Source of the DNA: Avena insularis
Lineage: Eukaryota > Streptophyta > Magnoliopsida > Poales > Poaceae
NCBI GenBank assembly: GCA_023614405.1
Contig: JAJUPC010000041.1
Location: 310,001 to 374,000, forward strand
DNA length: 64,000 bases
Reading direction: 5' to 3'
This document shows positions 1-15,925 of this stretch, one piece after another. The stretch's first letter is position 1, and every line of letters begins with the position of its first letter. Below the pieces are notes generated by a model. That model searched no databases, was not told the origin of the DNA, and saw only the letters and a list, made by a program, of their open reading frames with translations. A program made the position numbers and the translations under genes.

Positions 1-3000
1 ACCATCCTTAACTTAGTGGTTTTGTGAGTCAACACTTGGAAAAACAAGATCCCAACTAGCTAGTTCCTACATCTAGGTTTGAGAGTGCTATGCCAAGCCA
101 TTATGAGTCACACATGTGGCAGATGTGGGCCCATGCCAACATTTCATGGGATCTAGACCTATCTTAGTTGTCTAGAAACACCTTCATGAACTTGTGGTTG
201 TATGAGTAATCACTTGGACAACATAATCCGACCTAGGTTGTAGATCTAAGTATAACACTGCTATGCAAAGACATCATGAGACACTTTGTGGAAAATGTGG
301 TCCCATGCCAACATTGGATGTGCTATAAACCTGTCTTGGTTGGCTAGAAACACCATCATCAACTTAGTTGTTTTGTGAGTCAACACTCGGCAAAACATGA
401 TCCCAACTAGATAGTTGCTACATCTAGGTTTGAGAGTGCTATGCCAAGCCATTATGAGTCACACATGTGGCAGATGTGGGCCCAAGCCAACATTTCATGG
501 GATCTAGACCTATCTTAGCTGTCTAGAAAAACCTTCATGAACTTGTGGTTATATGAGTAATCACTTGCACAAAAAAATCCTACCTAGGTTGTAGATCTAA
601 GTATAACACTGCTATGCAAAGATATCATGAGACACTTTGTGGAAAATGTGGTCCCACGCCAACATTGCATGTGCTATAAACCTCTCTTGGTTGGCTAGAA
701 AAACCATCCTCAACTTAGTGGTTTTGTGAGTCAACACTTGGCAAAACAAGATCCCAACTAGCTAGTTGCTACATCTAGGTTTGAGAGTGCTATGCCAAGC
801 CATTATGAGTCACACATGTGGCAGAGGTGGGCCCATGCCAACATTGCATGGGATCTTGACCTATCTTAGCTGTCTCAAAAAACACAATCATCAACTTGTG
901 GTTGTATGAGTCATCACTTGGACAACATAATCCTACCTAGTTGGTAGATCTAAGTATAACACTGCTATACAAAGACATCATGAGACACTTTATGGAAAAT
1001 CTGGTCCCATGCGATCATTTCATGTGCTATAAACCTCTCTTGGTTGGCTAGAAACACCATTATCAACTTAGTGGTTTTGTCAGTCAACACTTGGCAAAAC
1101 ATGATCCCAACTAGCTAGTTGCTACATCTAAGTTTGAGGGTGTTATGCAAAGCAATGATGAGACTCACCCATCGCAGATGTGGGCCCATACATTTTATAG
1201 GATCTAGACCTATCTTAGCTATCTAGAAACACCTTGATCAACTTGTGGTTGTATGAGTCATCACTTGGAAAACATAATCCTACCTAGTTGGTAGATCTAA
1301 CTATAACACTGCTATGCAAAGACATCATGAGACACTTTGTGGAAAATGTGGTCCCATGCCAACATTGCATGTGCTATAAACCTCTCTTGGTTGGCTAGAA
1401 ACACCATCATCAACTTAGTGGTTTTGTGAGTCAACACATGGAAAAACATGATCCCAACTAGCTAGTTGCTACATCTAAGTTTGAGAGTGTTATGCAAAGC
1501 CATGAGGAGACACACTCATGAAAGATGTGGGCCCATACATTTTATGGGATCTAGACCTATCTTAGTTGTCTAGAAACACCTTCATCAACCTTTAGTTGTA
1601 TGAGTCATCATTTGAAAAACATAATCCTACCTAGTTGTTAGATCTAAGTATAACACTTCTATGCAAATACATCATGCGACACTTTGTGGAAAATGTGGTC
1701 CCATGCCAACATTGCATGTGCTATAAACCTCCCTTGGTTGGCTAGAAACACCATCCTCAACTTAGTGGTTTTGTGAGTCAACACTTGGCAAAACATGATC
1801 CCAACTAGCTAGTTACTACATCTAGGTTTGAGAGTGCTATGCCAAGCCATTATGAGTCACACATGTGGCAGATGTGGGCCCATGCCAACATTTCATGGGA
1901 TCTAGACCTATCTTAGCTGTCTAGAAACACCTTCATGAACTTGTGGTTGTATGAGTAATCACTTGGACAACATAATCCTACCTAGGTTGTAGATCTAAGT
2001 ATAACACTGCTATGCAAAGACATCATGAGACACTTTGTGGAAAATGTGGTCCCATGCCAACATTGCATGTGATATAAACCTCTCTTGGTTGGCTGGAAAC
2101 ACCATCCTCAACTTAGTGGTTTTGTGAGTCAACACTTGGCAAAACATGATCCCAACTAGCTAGTTGCTACATCTAGGTTTGAGAGTGCTATGCCAAGCCA
2201 TTATGAGTCACACATGTGGCAGATGTGGGCCCATGCCAACATTTCATGTGATCTAGACCTATCTTAGCTGTCTAGAAACACCTTCATGAACTTGTGGTTG
2301 TATGAGTAATCACTTGGACAACATAATCCTACCTAGGTTGTAGATCTAAGTATAACACTGCTATGCAAAGACATCATGAGACACTTTGTGGAAAATGTGG
2401 TCCCATGCCAACATTGCATGTGTTATAAACCTCTCTTGGTTGGCTAGAAACACCATCATCAACTTAGTGGTTTTGTGAGTCAACACTTGGCAAAACATGA
2501 TCCCAACTAGCTAGTTGCTACATCTAGGTTTGAGAGTGCTATGCCAAGCCATTATGAGTCACACATGCGGCAGATGTGGGGACATGCCAACATTTCATGG
2601 AATCTAGACCTATTTTGTGGTTGTATGAGTAATCACTTGGATAACATAATCCTACCTAGGTAGTAGATCTAAGTATAACACTGCTATGCAAAGACATCAC
2701 GAGACACTTTGTGGAAAATGTGGTCCGATGCGAACATTTCATGTGCTATAAACCTCTCTTGGTTGGCTAGAAACACCATCATCAACTTAGTGGTTTTGTT
2801 AGTCATCACTTGGCAAAACATGATCCCAACTAGCTAGTTGCTATATCTAAGTTTGAGAGTGTTATTCAAAGCCATGATAGAAACATGTGGCTGAGGTGGG
2901 CCCATGCCAACATTGCATGGGATCTTGACCTATCTTAGTTGTCTCGAAAAACACCTTCATCAACTTGTGGTTTTATGAGTCATCATTTGGACAACATAAT

Positions 3001-3919
3001 CCTACATAGTTGGTAGATCTAAGTATAACACTGCTATACAAAGACATCATGAGACACTTTATGGAAAATCTGGTCCCATGCAATCATTTCATGTGCTATA
3101 AACCTCTCTTGGTTGGCTAGAAACACCATTATCAACTTAGTGGTTTTGTGAGTCAACACTTGGCAAAACATGATCCCAACTAGCTAGTTGCTACACCTAA
3201 GTTTGAGAGTGTTATGCAAAGCCATGATGAGACACACCCATGAAAGATGTGGGCCCATACATTTTATTGGATCTAGAGCTATCTTAGCTGTCTAAAAATA
3301 CCTTCATCAACCTTTTGTTGTATGAGTCATCATTTGGAAAACATAATCCTACCTAGTTGGTAGATCTAAGTATAACACTTCTATGCAAATACATCATAGA
3401 CACTTTGTGGAAAATGTGGTTCCATGCCAACATTGCATGTGCTATAAACCTCTCTTGGTTGGCTAGAAACACAATCATAAACTTAGTGGTTTTGTGAGTC
3501 AGCACTTGGCAAAACATGATCCCAACTAGCTAGTTTCTACATCTAAGTTTGAGAGTGCTATGCACAGCCCTGACAGACACATGTGGAAGAGGTGGGCCCA
3601 TGATAACATTGCATGGGATCTTGACCTATCTTAGCTGTCTAAAAAAACCTTCATCAACTTGTGGTTGTATGAGTCATCACTTGGACAACATAATCCTACC
3701 TAGTTGGTAGATCTAAGTATAACACTACTATGCAAAGACATCATGAGACACTTTGTGGAAAATGTGGTCCCATGCCAACTTTGCATGTGCTATAAACCTG
3801 TCTTGGTTGGCTAGAAACACCATCATCAACTTATTTGTTTTGTGAGTCAACACTTGGCAAAACATGATCCCAACTAGCTAGTTGCTACATCTAGGTTTGA
3901 GAGTGCTATGCCAAGCCAT

Positions 3920-6900
3920 TATGAGTCACACATGTGGCAGATGTGGGCCCATGCCAACATTTCGTGGGATCTAGACCTATCTTAGTTGTCTAGAAACACC
4001 TTCATGAACTTCCAGTTGTATGAGTAATCACTTGGACAACATAATCCTACCTAGGTTGTAGATCTAAGTATAACACTGCTATGCAAAGACATCATGAGAC
4101 ACTTTGTGGAAAATGTGGTCCCATGCGAACATTGCATGTGCTATAAACCTCTCTTGGTTGGCTATAAACACCATCATTAACTTAGTGGTTTTGTGAGTCA
4201 TCACTTGGCAAAACATGATCCCAACTACCTAGTTGCTACATCTAAGTTTGAGAGTGTTATTCAAAGCCATGACAAACACATGTGGCAGAGGTGGGCCCAT
4301 GACAACATTGCATGGGATCTTGACCTATCTTAGCTGTCTCGAAAAACACCATCATCAACTTGTGGTTGTATGAGTCATCACTTGGACAACATAATCCTAC
4401 CTAGTTGGTAGATCTATGTATAACACTGCTATACAAAGACACCATGAGACACTTTATGGAAAATCTGGTACCATGCGATCATTTCATGTGCTATAAACCT
4501 CTCTTTGTTGGCTAGAAACACCGTTATTAACTTAGTGGTTTTGTCAGTCAACGCTTGGCAAAACATGATCCCAACTAGCTAGTTGTTACATCTATGTTTG
4601 AGGGTGTTATGCAAAGCAATGATGAGACTCACCCATGGCAGATGTGGGCCCATACATTTTATAGGATCTAGACCTATCTTAGCTATCTAGAAATACCTTC
4701 ATCAACTTGTGGTTGTATGAGTCATCAGTTGGAAAAAATAATCCTACCTAGTTGGTAGATCTAAGTATAACACTGCTATGCAAAGACATCATGAGACACT
4801 TTGTGGAAAATGTGGTCACATGCCAACATTCCATGTACTATAAACCTCTCTTGGTTGGCTAGAAACACCATCATCAACTTAGTGGTTTTGTGAGTCAACA
4901 CTTGGCAAAACATGATCCCAACTAGCTAATTGCTACATCTAAGTTTGAGAGTGTTATGCAAAGCCATGATGAGACACACCCATGACAGATGTGGGCCCAT
5001 ACATTTTATGGGATATAGACCTATCTTAGCTGTCTAGAAACACCTTCATCAACTTATGGTTGTATGAGTCATCATTTGGAAAACATAATCATACCTAGTT
5101 GGTAGATCTAAGTATAACACCGCTATGCAAATACATCATGAGACGCTTTGTGGAAAATGTGGTCCCATGCCAACATTGCATGTGCTATAAACGTCTCTTG
5201 GTTGGCTAGAAACACAATCATAAACTTAGTGGTTTTGTGAGTCAGCACTTGGCAAAACATGATCCCAACTAGCTAGTTGCTACATCTAAGTTTGAGAGTG
5301 CTATGCACAGCCCTGACAGACCCATGTGGAATAGGTGGGCCCATGAAAACATTGCATGGGATCTTGACCTATCTTAGCTGTTTAGAAAAAAAATTCATCA
5401 ACTTGTGGTTGTATGAGTCATCACTTGGACAACATAATCCTACCTAGTTGGTAGATATAAGTATAACACTACTATGCAAAGACATCATGTGACACTTTGT
5501 GGAAAATGTGGTCCCATGCCAACATTGCATGTGCTATAAACCTGTCTTGGTTGGCTAGAAACACCATCATCAACTTAATTGTTTTGTGAGTCAACACTTG
5601 GCAAAACATGATCCCAACTAGCTAGTTGCTACATCTAGGTTTGAGAGTGCTATGCCAATCCATTATAAGTCACACATGTGGCGGATGTGGGCCCATGCCA
5701 ACATTTCATGCGATCTAGACCTATCTTAGCTGTCTAGAAACACCTTCATCAACTTGTGGTTGTATGAGTAATCACTTGGACAACATAATCCTAGCTAGTT
5801 GGTAGATCTAAGTATAACACTGCTATGCAAAGACTTCATGAGACACTTTGTGGAAAATGTGGTCTCATGCGAAAATTGCATGTGCTATAAACCTCTCTTG
5901 GTTGGCTAGAAACACCATCATCAACTTAGTGGTTTTGTTAGTCATCACTTGGAAAAACATGATCCCAACTAGCTAGTTGCTACATCTAAGTTTGAGAGTG
6001 TTATTCAAAGCCATGACAGACACATGTGGCAGAGGTGGGCCCATGCCAACATTGCATGGGATCTTGACGTATCTTAGCTGTCTCGAAAAACACCTTCATC
6101 AACTTGTGGTTGTATGAGTCATCACTTGGACAACATAATCCTACCTAGTTGGTAGATCTAAGTATAACACTGCTATACAAACACATCATGAGACACTTTA
6201 TGGAAAATCTGGTCCCATGCGATCATTTCATGTGCTATAATCCTCTCTTGATTGGCTAGAGACACCATTATTAACTTAGTGGTTTTGTCAGTCAACACTT
6301 GGCAAAACATGATCCCAACTAGCTAGTTGTTACATCTATGTTTGAGGGTGTTATGCAAAGCAATGATGAGACTCACCCATGGCAGATGTGGGCCCATACA
6401 TTTTATAGGATCTAGACCTATCTTAGCTATCTAGAAACACCTTCATCAACTTGTGGTTGTATGAGTCATCACTTGGAAAAAATAATCCTACCTAGTTGGT
6501 AGATCTAAGTATAACACCGCTATGCAAAGACATCATGAGACACTTTGTGGAAAATGTGGTCACATGCCAAAATTCCATGTGCTATAAACCTCTCTTGGTT
6601 GGTTAGAAACACCATCATCAACTTAGTGGGTTTGTGAGTCAACACTTGGCAAAACATGATCCCAACTAGCTAGTTGCTACATCTAAGTTTGAGAGTGTTA
6701 TGCAAATCCATGATGATACACACCCATGACAGATGTGGGCCCATACATTTTATGGGATATAGACCTATCTTAGCAGTCTAGAAACACCTTCATCAACTTG
6801 TGGTTGTATGAGTCATCATTTGGAAAACATAATCCTACCTAGTTGGTAGATCTAAGTATAACACTGCTATGCAAATGCATCATGAGACGCTTTGTGGAAA

Positions 6901-7420
6901 ATGTGGTCCCATGCCAACATTGCATGTGCTATAAACGTCTCTTGGTTGGCTTGAAACACAATCATAAACTTAGTGGTTTTGTGAGTCAGCACTTGGCAAA
7001 ACATGATCCCAACTAGCTCGTTGCTACATCTAAGTTTGAGACTGCTATGCACAGCCCTGACAAACACATGTGGAATAGGTGGGCCCATGACAACATTGCA
7101 TGGCATCTTGACCTATCTTAGCTGTTTAGAAAAAACCTTCATCAACTTGTGGTTGTATGAGTCATCACTTGGACAACAATATCCTAGCTAGTTGGTAGAT
7201 CTAAGTATAGCACTCCTATACAAAGACATCATGAGACACTTTGTGGAAAATATGGTCCCATGCGATCATTGCATGTGCTATAAACCTATCTTGGTTGGCT
7301 AGAAACACCATTATCAATTTAGTGGTTTTATGAGTCATCACTTGGCAAAACATAATCCCAACTAGCAAGTTGCTACATCTAAGTTTGAGAGTGCTATGCA
7401 AAGCCATGACAGACACATGT
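3920..7420 (+). repeat. Higher-order repeat, 5 dimers, period 1744 bp
   Basis: The half-A subtypes run A2-A1-A3-A3-A1 twice in succession. Diagnostic variants recur at the same offset: GTGTTATTCAAAGCC at 4254 and 5998, and GTTGTTACATCTATG at 4582 and 6326. Both give 1744 bp. This is a second level of organisation above the 350-bp dimer and shows that five-dimer blocks were copied together. Confidence 0.85.
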
Positions 7421-10400
7421 GGCAGAGGTGGGCCCATGCCAACATTGCATGGGATCTTGACCTATCTTAGCTGTCTAGAAAAACACCTTCATCAACTTGT
7501 GGTTGTATGAGTCATCACTTGGACAACATAATCCTAGCTAGTTGGTAGATCTAAGTATAGCACTCATATACAAAGACATCATGAGACACTTTGTGGAAAA
7601 TGTGGTCCCATGCGATCATTGCATGTGCTATAAACCTATCTTGGTTGGCTAGAAACACCACTATCAATTTAGTGGTTTTGTGAGTCAACACTTGGCAAAA
7701 CATGATCCCAACTAGCTAGTTGCTACATCTAAGTTTGAGAGTGCTATGCAAAGCCATGACAGACACATGTGGCAGAGGTCGGCCATGCCAACATTGCATG
7801 GGATCTTGACGTATCATAGCTGTCTAGAAAAACACCTTCATCAACTGGTGGTTGTATGAGTCATCAATTGGACAACATAATCCTACCTAGTTGGTAGATC
7901 TAAGTATAACACTACTATGCAAAGACATCATGACACAATTTGTGGAAAATGTGGTCCCATGCCAACATTGCATGTGTTATAAACCTGTCTTGGTTAGCTA
8001 GAAACACCATCATAACCTTAGTGGTTTTGTTAGTCAACACTTGGCAAAACATTATCCCAACTAGCTAGTTGCTACATCTAAGTTTGAGAGTGCTATGCAA
8101 AGCCATGAAAGACACATGTGGCAGAGGTAGGCCCATGCCAACATTGCATGGGATCTTGACCTATCTTCGCTGGCTAGAAAAACACCTTCATCAACTTGTG
8201 GTTGTATGAGTCATCACTTGGACAACATAATCCTAGCTAGTTGGTAGATCTAAGTATAGCACTCCTAAAAAAGACATCATGAGACACTTTGTGGAAAATC
8301 TGGTCCCATGTGATCATTGCATGTGCTATAAACCTATATTGGTTGGCTAGAAACACCATTTTCAATTTAGTGGTTTTGTGACTCAACACTTGGCAAAACA
8401 TGATCCCAACTAGCTAGTTTCTACATCTAAGTTTGAGAGTGCTATACAAAGCCATGACAGACACATCTGGCAGAGGTGGGACCATGCCAACATTGCATGG
8501 GATCTTGACGTATCTTAGCTGTCTAGAAAAACACCTTCATCAACTGGTGGTTGTATGAGTCATCAATTGGACAATATAATCCTACCTAGATGGTAGATCT
8601 AAGTATAACACTGCTATACAAAGACATCATGAGACACTTTGTGGAAAATGTGGTCCCATGACAACATTGCATGTGCTATAAACCTCTCTTGGTTGGCTAG
8701 AAACACCATCATCAACTTAGTGGTTTTGTGAGTCAACACTTGGCAAAACAAGATCCCAACTAGCTAGTTGCTACATCTAAGTTTGAGAGTGCTATGCACA
8801 GCCCTGACAAACACATGAGGAAGAAGTGGGCCCATGACAACATTGCATGGGATCTTGACCTATCTTAGCTGTCTATAAAAAACCTTCATCAACTTGTGGT
8901 TGTATGAGTCATCACTTGGACAACATAATCCTACCTAGTTGGTAGATCTAAGTACAACACTACTATGCAAAGACATCATGAGACACTTTGTGGAAAATGT
9001 GGTCCCATGCCAACATTGCATGTGTTATAAACCTGTCTTGGTTGGCTAGAAACACCATCATCAACTTAGTTGTTTTGTGAGTCAACACTTGGCAAAACAT
9101 GATCCCAACTAGCTAGTTGCTACATCTAGGTTTGAGAGTGTTATGCCAAGCCATTATAAGTCACACATGTGGCAGATGTGGGCCCATGCCAACATTTCAT
9201 GGGATCTAGACCTATCTTAGCTGGCTAGAAACACATTCAACAACTTGTGGTTGTATGAGTAATCACTTGGACAACATAATCCTACCGAGTTGGTAGATCT
9301 AAGTATAACACTCCTATGCAAAGACTTCATGAGACACTTTGTGGAAAATGTGGTCCCATGTGAACATTGCATGTGTAATAAACCGCTCTTGGTTGGCTAG
9401 AAACACCATCATCAACTTAGTGGTTTTGTTAGTCAACACTTGGCAAAACATGATCCCAGCTAGCTAGTTTCTACATCTAAGTTTGAGAGTGCTATGCAAA
9501 GCCATGATAGACACATGTGGTAGAGGTGGGCCAATGCCAACATTGCATGGGATCTTGACCTATCTTAGCTGTCTAGAAAAACACGTTCATCAACTTGTGG
9601 TTGTATGAGTCATCACTTAGACAACATAATCCTACCTAGTTGGTAGATCTAAGTATAGCACTACTATGCAAAGACATCATGAGACACTTTGTGGAAAATG
9701 TGGTCCCATGCCAACATTGCATGTGCTATAAACCTGTCTTGGTTGGATAGAAACACCATCATCAACTTAGTGGTTTTGTGAGTTAACACTTGGAAAAATA
9801 TGATCCCAACTAGCTAGTTGCTACATCTAGGTTTGAGAGTGATATGCCAAGCCATTATGACTCACACCTGTGGCAGATGTGGGCCCATGCCAACATTTCA
9901 TGGGATCTAGACCTACCTTAGCTGTCTAGAAACACGTTCATCAACTTATGGTTGTATGAGTAATCACTTGGACAACATAATCCTACCTAGTTGGTAGATC
10001 TAAGTATAACACTACTATGCAAAGACATCATGAGACACTTTGTGGAAAATGTGGTCCCATGCGAAGATTCCATGTGCTACAAACCTCTATCGGTTGGCTA
10101 GAAACACCATCATCAACTTAGTGGTTCTGTTAGTCAACACTTGGCAAAACATGATCCCATCTAGCTAGTTGGTACATCTAAGTTTGAGAGTGCTATGCAA
10201 AGCCATGATAGACACATGTGGCAGAGGTGGGCCCATGCCAACATTGCATGGGATCTTGGCGTATCTTAGTTGTCTAGAAAAACACCTTCATCAACTTCTT
10301 GTTGTATGAGTCATCACTTGGACAACATAATCCTACCTAGTTGGTAGATCTAAGTATAACACTGCTATACAAAGACATCATGAGACACTTTGTGGAAAAT

Positions 10401-13109
10401 GTGGTCCCATGCCAACATTGCATGTACTATAAACCTCTCTTGGTTGGCTAGAAACACCATCATCAACTTAGTGGTTTTGTGAGTCAACAATTGGGAAAAC
10501 CTGATCCCAACTACCTAGTTGCTACATCTAAGTTTGAGAGTGTTATGCAAAGCCATGATGAGACACACCCATGACAGATGTGGGCCCATACATTTTATGG
10601 GATCTAGACCTATCTTAGCTGTCTAGAAACACCTTCATCAACTTGTGGTTGTATGAGTCATCATTTGGAAAACATAATCTTACCTAGTTGGTAGATCTAA
10701 GTATAACACTGCTATGCAAATACATCATGAGACACTTTGTGGAAAATTTGGTCCCATGTCAACATTGCATGTGCTATAAACCTCTCTTGGCTGGCTAGAA
10801 ACACAATCATTAACTAAGTGATTTTGTGAGTCAGCACTTGGCAAGACATGATCCCAACTAGATAGTTGCTACATCTATGTTTGAGAGTGCTATGCAAAGC
10901 CCTAGCAGACACATGTGGAAGAGGTGGGCCCATGCCAACATTGCATGGGATCTTGACCTATCTTAGTTGTCTAGAAAAAACCTTCATCAACATGTGGTTG
11001 TAGGAGTCATCACTTGGACAACATAATACTACCTAGTTGGTAGATCTAAGTATAACACTACTATGCAAATACATCATGAGACACTTTGTGGAAAATGTGG
11101 TCCCATGGCAAAATTGCATGTGCTATAAACCTGTCTTGGTTGGTTAGAAACACCATCATCAACTTAGTGGTTTTTTGAGTCAACACTTGGCAAAACATGA
11201 TCCCAACTAGCTAGTTGCTACATCTAGGTTTGAGAGTGCTATGCCAATCCATTATGAGTCACACATATGGCAGATGTGGGCCCATGACAACATTTCATGG
11301 GATCTAGTCCCATCTGAGCTGTCTAGAAACACCTTCATCAACTTGTGGTTGTATGAGTAATCACTTGGACAAAATAATCCTACCTGGTTGGTAGATCTAA
11401 GTATAACATTTCTATGCAAAGATATCATGAGACACTTTGTGGAAAATGTGGTCACATGCGAACATTGCATGTGCTATAAACCTCTCTTGGTTGTCTACAA
11501 ACACCATCATCAACTTAGTGGTTTTGTTAGTCATCACTTGGAAAAACATGATCCCAACTAGCTAGTTGCTACATCTAAGTTTGAGAGTGTTATGCAAAGC
11601 CATGACAAACACATGTGGCAGAGGTGGGCCCATGCCAACATTGCATGGGATCTTGACCTATCTTAGCTGCCTAGAAAAACATGTCCATCAACTTGTGGTT
11701 GTATGAGTCATCACTTGGACAACATAATCCTACCTAGTTAGTAGATCTAAGTATAACACTGCTCTACAAAGACATCATGAGACACTTTGTGGAAAATCTG
11801 GTCCCATGCGATCATTGCATGTGCTATAAACCTCTCTTGGTTGGCTAGAAACACCATTATCAACTTAGAAGTTTTGTAAGTCAACAATTGGCAAAACCTG
11901 ATCCCAACTAGCTAGTTTCTACATCTAAGTTTGAGAGTGTTATGCAAAGCCATGATGAGACACACCCATGACAGATGTGGGCCCCTACATTTTATGGGAT
12001 CTAGACCTATCTTAGCTGTCTAGAAACACCTTCATCAACTTGTGGTTGTATGAGTCATCATTTGGAAAACATAATCCTACCAAGTTGGTAGATCTAAGTA
12101 TAACAGTGCTATGCAAATACATCATGAAACACTTTGTGGAAAATGTGGTCGCATGCCAACATTTCATGTGCTATAAACCTCCCTTGGTTGGCTAGAAACA
12201 CAATCATTAACTTAGTGATTTTGTGAGTCAGCACTTGGCAAGACTTGATCCCAACTAGCTAGTTGCTACATCTAAGTTTGAGAGTGCTATGCAAAGCCCT
12301 GACAGACACATGTGGAAGAGGTGGGCCCATGCCAACATTGCATGGGATCTTGACCTATCTTAGCTATCTTGAAAAAACCTTCATCAACTTGTGATTGTAT
12401 GAGTCATCACTTGGACAACATAATCTTACCTAGTTGGTAGATCTAAGTATAACACTACTATGCAAAGACATCATGAGACACTTTGTGGAAAACGTGGTCC
12501 CATGCCAACATTGCATGTGCTATAAACCTCTCTTTGTTGTCTAGAAATACCATCATCAACTTAGTGGTTTTGTGAGTCAACACTTGGCAAAACATGATCC
12601 CAAATAGCTAGTTGCTACATCTAGGTTTGAGAGTGCTATGCCAAGCCGTTATGAGTCACACATGTGGCAGATGTGGGCCCATGCCAACATTTTATGGGAT
12701 CTAGTCCTATCTTAGCTATCTAGAAACACCTTCATCAACTTGTGGTTGTTTGAGTCATTATTTGGAAAACATAATTCTACCTTGTTGGTAGATCTAAGTA
12801 TAACACTGCTATACAAAGACATCATGAGACACTTTGTGGAAAATGTGGTCCTATGCCAACATTTCATGTGCTATAAACCTCTCTTGGTTGGCTAGAAACA
12901 CCATCATCAACTTAGTGGTTTTGTGACTCAGCACTTGGCATAACATGATCCCAACTAGCTAGTTGCTACATCTAAGTTTGAGAGTTCTATGCAAAGCCAT
13001 GAAACACACATGTGGAAGAGGTGGGCCCATGCCAACATTGCATGGGATCTTGACCTATCTTAGTTGTCTAGAAAAAACCTTCATCAATTGTGGTTGTATG
13101 AGTCATCAC

Positions 13110-15925
13110 TTGGACAACATAATCCTACCTAGTTGGTAGATCTAAGTATAACACTACTATGCAAAGACATCATGAGACACTTTGTGGAAAATGTGGTCCC
13201 ATGCCAACATTGCATGTGCTGTAAACCTATCTTGGTTGGCTAGAAACACCATCAGCAACTTAGTGGTTTTGTGAGTTAACACTTGGCAAAATATGATCCC
13301 AACTAGCTTGTTGTTACATCTAGGTTTGAGAGTGCTATGCCAAGCCATTATGACTCACACCGGTGGCTGATGTGGGCCCATGCCAACATTTCATGGTATC
13401 TAGACGTATCTTAGCTGCCTAGAAACACCTTCATCAACTTATGGTTGCATGATTAATCACTTGGACAACGTAATACTACCAAGTTGGTAGATCTAAGTAT
13501 AACACTGCTATGCAAAGACATCAGGAGACACTTTGTGGAAAATGTGGTCCCATGCGAAGATTGCATGTGCTACCAACCTCTCTTAGTTGGCTAGAAACAC
13601 CATCATCAACTTAGTGGTTTTGTTAGTCAACACATGGCAAAACATGATCCCAGCTAGCTAGTTCCTACATCTATGTTTGAGAGTTCTATGCAAAGCCATG
13701 ACAGACACATGTGGCAGAGGTGGGCCAATGCCAACATTGCATGGGATCTTGACCTATCTTAGCTGTCTAGAAAAACACGTTCATCAACTTGTGGTTGTAT
13801 GAGCCAACACTTGGACAACAGAATCCTACCTAGTTGGTAGATCTAAGTATAACACTACTATGCGAAGACATCATGAGACACTTTGTGGAAAATGTGGTCC
13901 CATGCCAACATTGCATGTGCTATAAACCTGTCTTGGTTGGCTAGAAACACCATCATCAACTTAGTGGTTTTGTGAGTTAACACTTGGCAAAATATGATCC
14001 CAACTAGCTAGTTGCTACATCTAGGTTTGAGAGTGCTATGCCAAGCCATTATGACTCACACCTGTGGCAGATGTGGGCCCATGCCAACATTTCATGGGAT
14101 CTAGACCTATCTTAGCTATCTAGAAACACCATCATCAACTTATGGTTGTATGAGTAATCACTTGGACAACATAATCCTACCTAGTTGGTAGATCTAAGTA
14201 TAACACTACTATTCAAAGACGTCATGAGACACTTTGTGGAAAATGTGGTCCCAGGCAAAGATTGCATGTGCTACAAACCTCTCTTGGTTGGCTACAAACA
14301 CCATCATCAACTTAGTGGTTTTCTTAGTCAACACTTGGCAAAACATGATACCAACTAGCTAGTTGCTACATGTAAGTTTGAGAGTGCTACTGCAAAGCCA
14401 TGATAGACACATGTGGCAGAGGTGGGCCAATGCCAACATTGCATGGGATCTTGACCTATCTTAGATGTCTAGAAAAACACGTTCATCAACTTGTGGTTGT
14501 ATGAGTAATCACTTGGACAACATAATCCTACCTAGTTGGTAGATCTAAGTATAACACTACTATGCAAAGACATCATGAGACACTTTGTGGAAAATGTGGT
14601 CCCATGCCAACATTGCATGTGCTGTAAACCTATCTTGGTTGGCTAGAAACACCATCAGCAACTTAGTGGTTTTGTGAGTTAACACTTGGCAAAATATGAT
14701 CCCAACTAGCTTGTTGTTACATCTAGGTTTGAGAGTGCTATGCCAAGCCATTATGACTCACACCGGTGGCTGATGTGGGCCCATGCCAACATTTCATGGT
14801 ATCTAGACGTATCTTAGCTGCCTAGAAACACCTTCATCAACTTATGGTTGCATGATTAATCACTTGGACAACATAATACTACCAAGTTGGTAGATCTAAG
14901 TATAACACTGCTATGCAAAGACATCAGGAGACACTTTGTGGAAAATGTGGTCCCATGCGAAGATTGCATGTGCTACAAACCTCTCTTAGTTGGCTAGAAA
15001 CACCATCATCAACTTAGTGGTTTTGTTAGTCAACACATGGCAAAACATGATCCCAGCTAGCTAGTTCCTACATCTATGTTTGAGAGTTCTATGCAAAGCC
15101 ATGACAGACACATGTGGCAGAGGTGGGCCAATGCCAACATTGCATGGGATCTTGACCTATCTTAGCTGTCTAGAAAAACACGTTCATCAACTTGTGGTTG
15201 TATGAGCCAACACTTGGACAACAGAATCCTACCTAGTTGGTAGATCTAAGTATAACACTACTATGCGAAGACATCATGAGACACTTTGTGGAAAATGTGG
15301 TCCCATGCCAACATTGCATGTGCTATAAACCTGTCTTGGTTGGCTAGAAACACCATCATCAACTTAGTGGTTTTGTGAGTTAACACTTGGCAAAATATGA
15401 TCCCAACTAGCTAGTTGCTACATCTAGGTTTGAGAGTGCTATGCCAAGCCATTATGACTCACACCTGTGGCAGATGTGGGCCCATGCCAACATTTCATGG
15501 GATCTAGACCTATCTTAGCTATCTAGAAACACCATCATCAACTTATGGTTGTATGAGTAATCACTTGGACAACATAATCCTACCTAGTTGGTAGATCTAA
15601 GTATAACACTACTATTCAAAGACGTCATGAGACACTTTGTGGAAAATGTGGTCCCAGGCAAAGATTGCATGTGCTACAAACCTCTCTTGGTTGGCTACAA
15701 ACACCATCATCAACTTAGTGGTTTTCTTAGTCAACACTTGGCAAAACATGATACCAACTAGCTAGTTGCTACATGTAAGTTTGAGAGTGCTACTGCAAAG
15801 CCATGATAGACACATGTGGCAGAGGTGGGCCAATGCCAACATTGCATGGGATCTTGACCTATCTTAGATGTCTAGAAAAACACGTTCATCAACTTGTGGT
15901 TGTATGAGTAATCACTTGGACAACA
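13110..15925 (+). repeat. Near-identical 1403-bp tandem duplication (4 dimers)
   Basis: The segment starting near 13110 repeats 1403 bp later. The same private variants appear at 13157/14560 and in the run near 14113/15516, which contains ATTCAAAGACGTCATGAG and CCCAGGCAAAGATTGC. By eye I see only a few differences, for example CAACGTAATAC against CAACATAATAC, and CTACCAACC against CTACAAACC. This must be one of the most recent amplification steps in the array. Confidence 0.88.
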
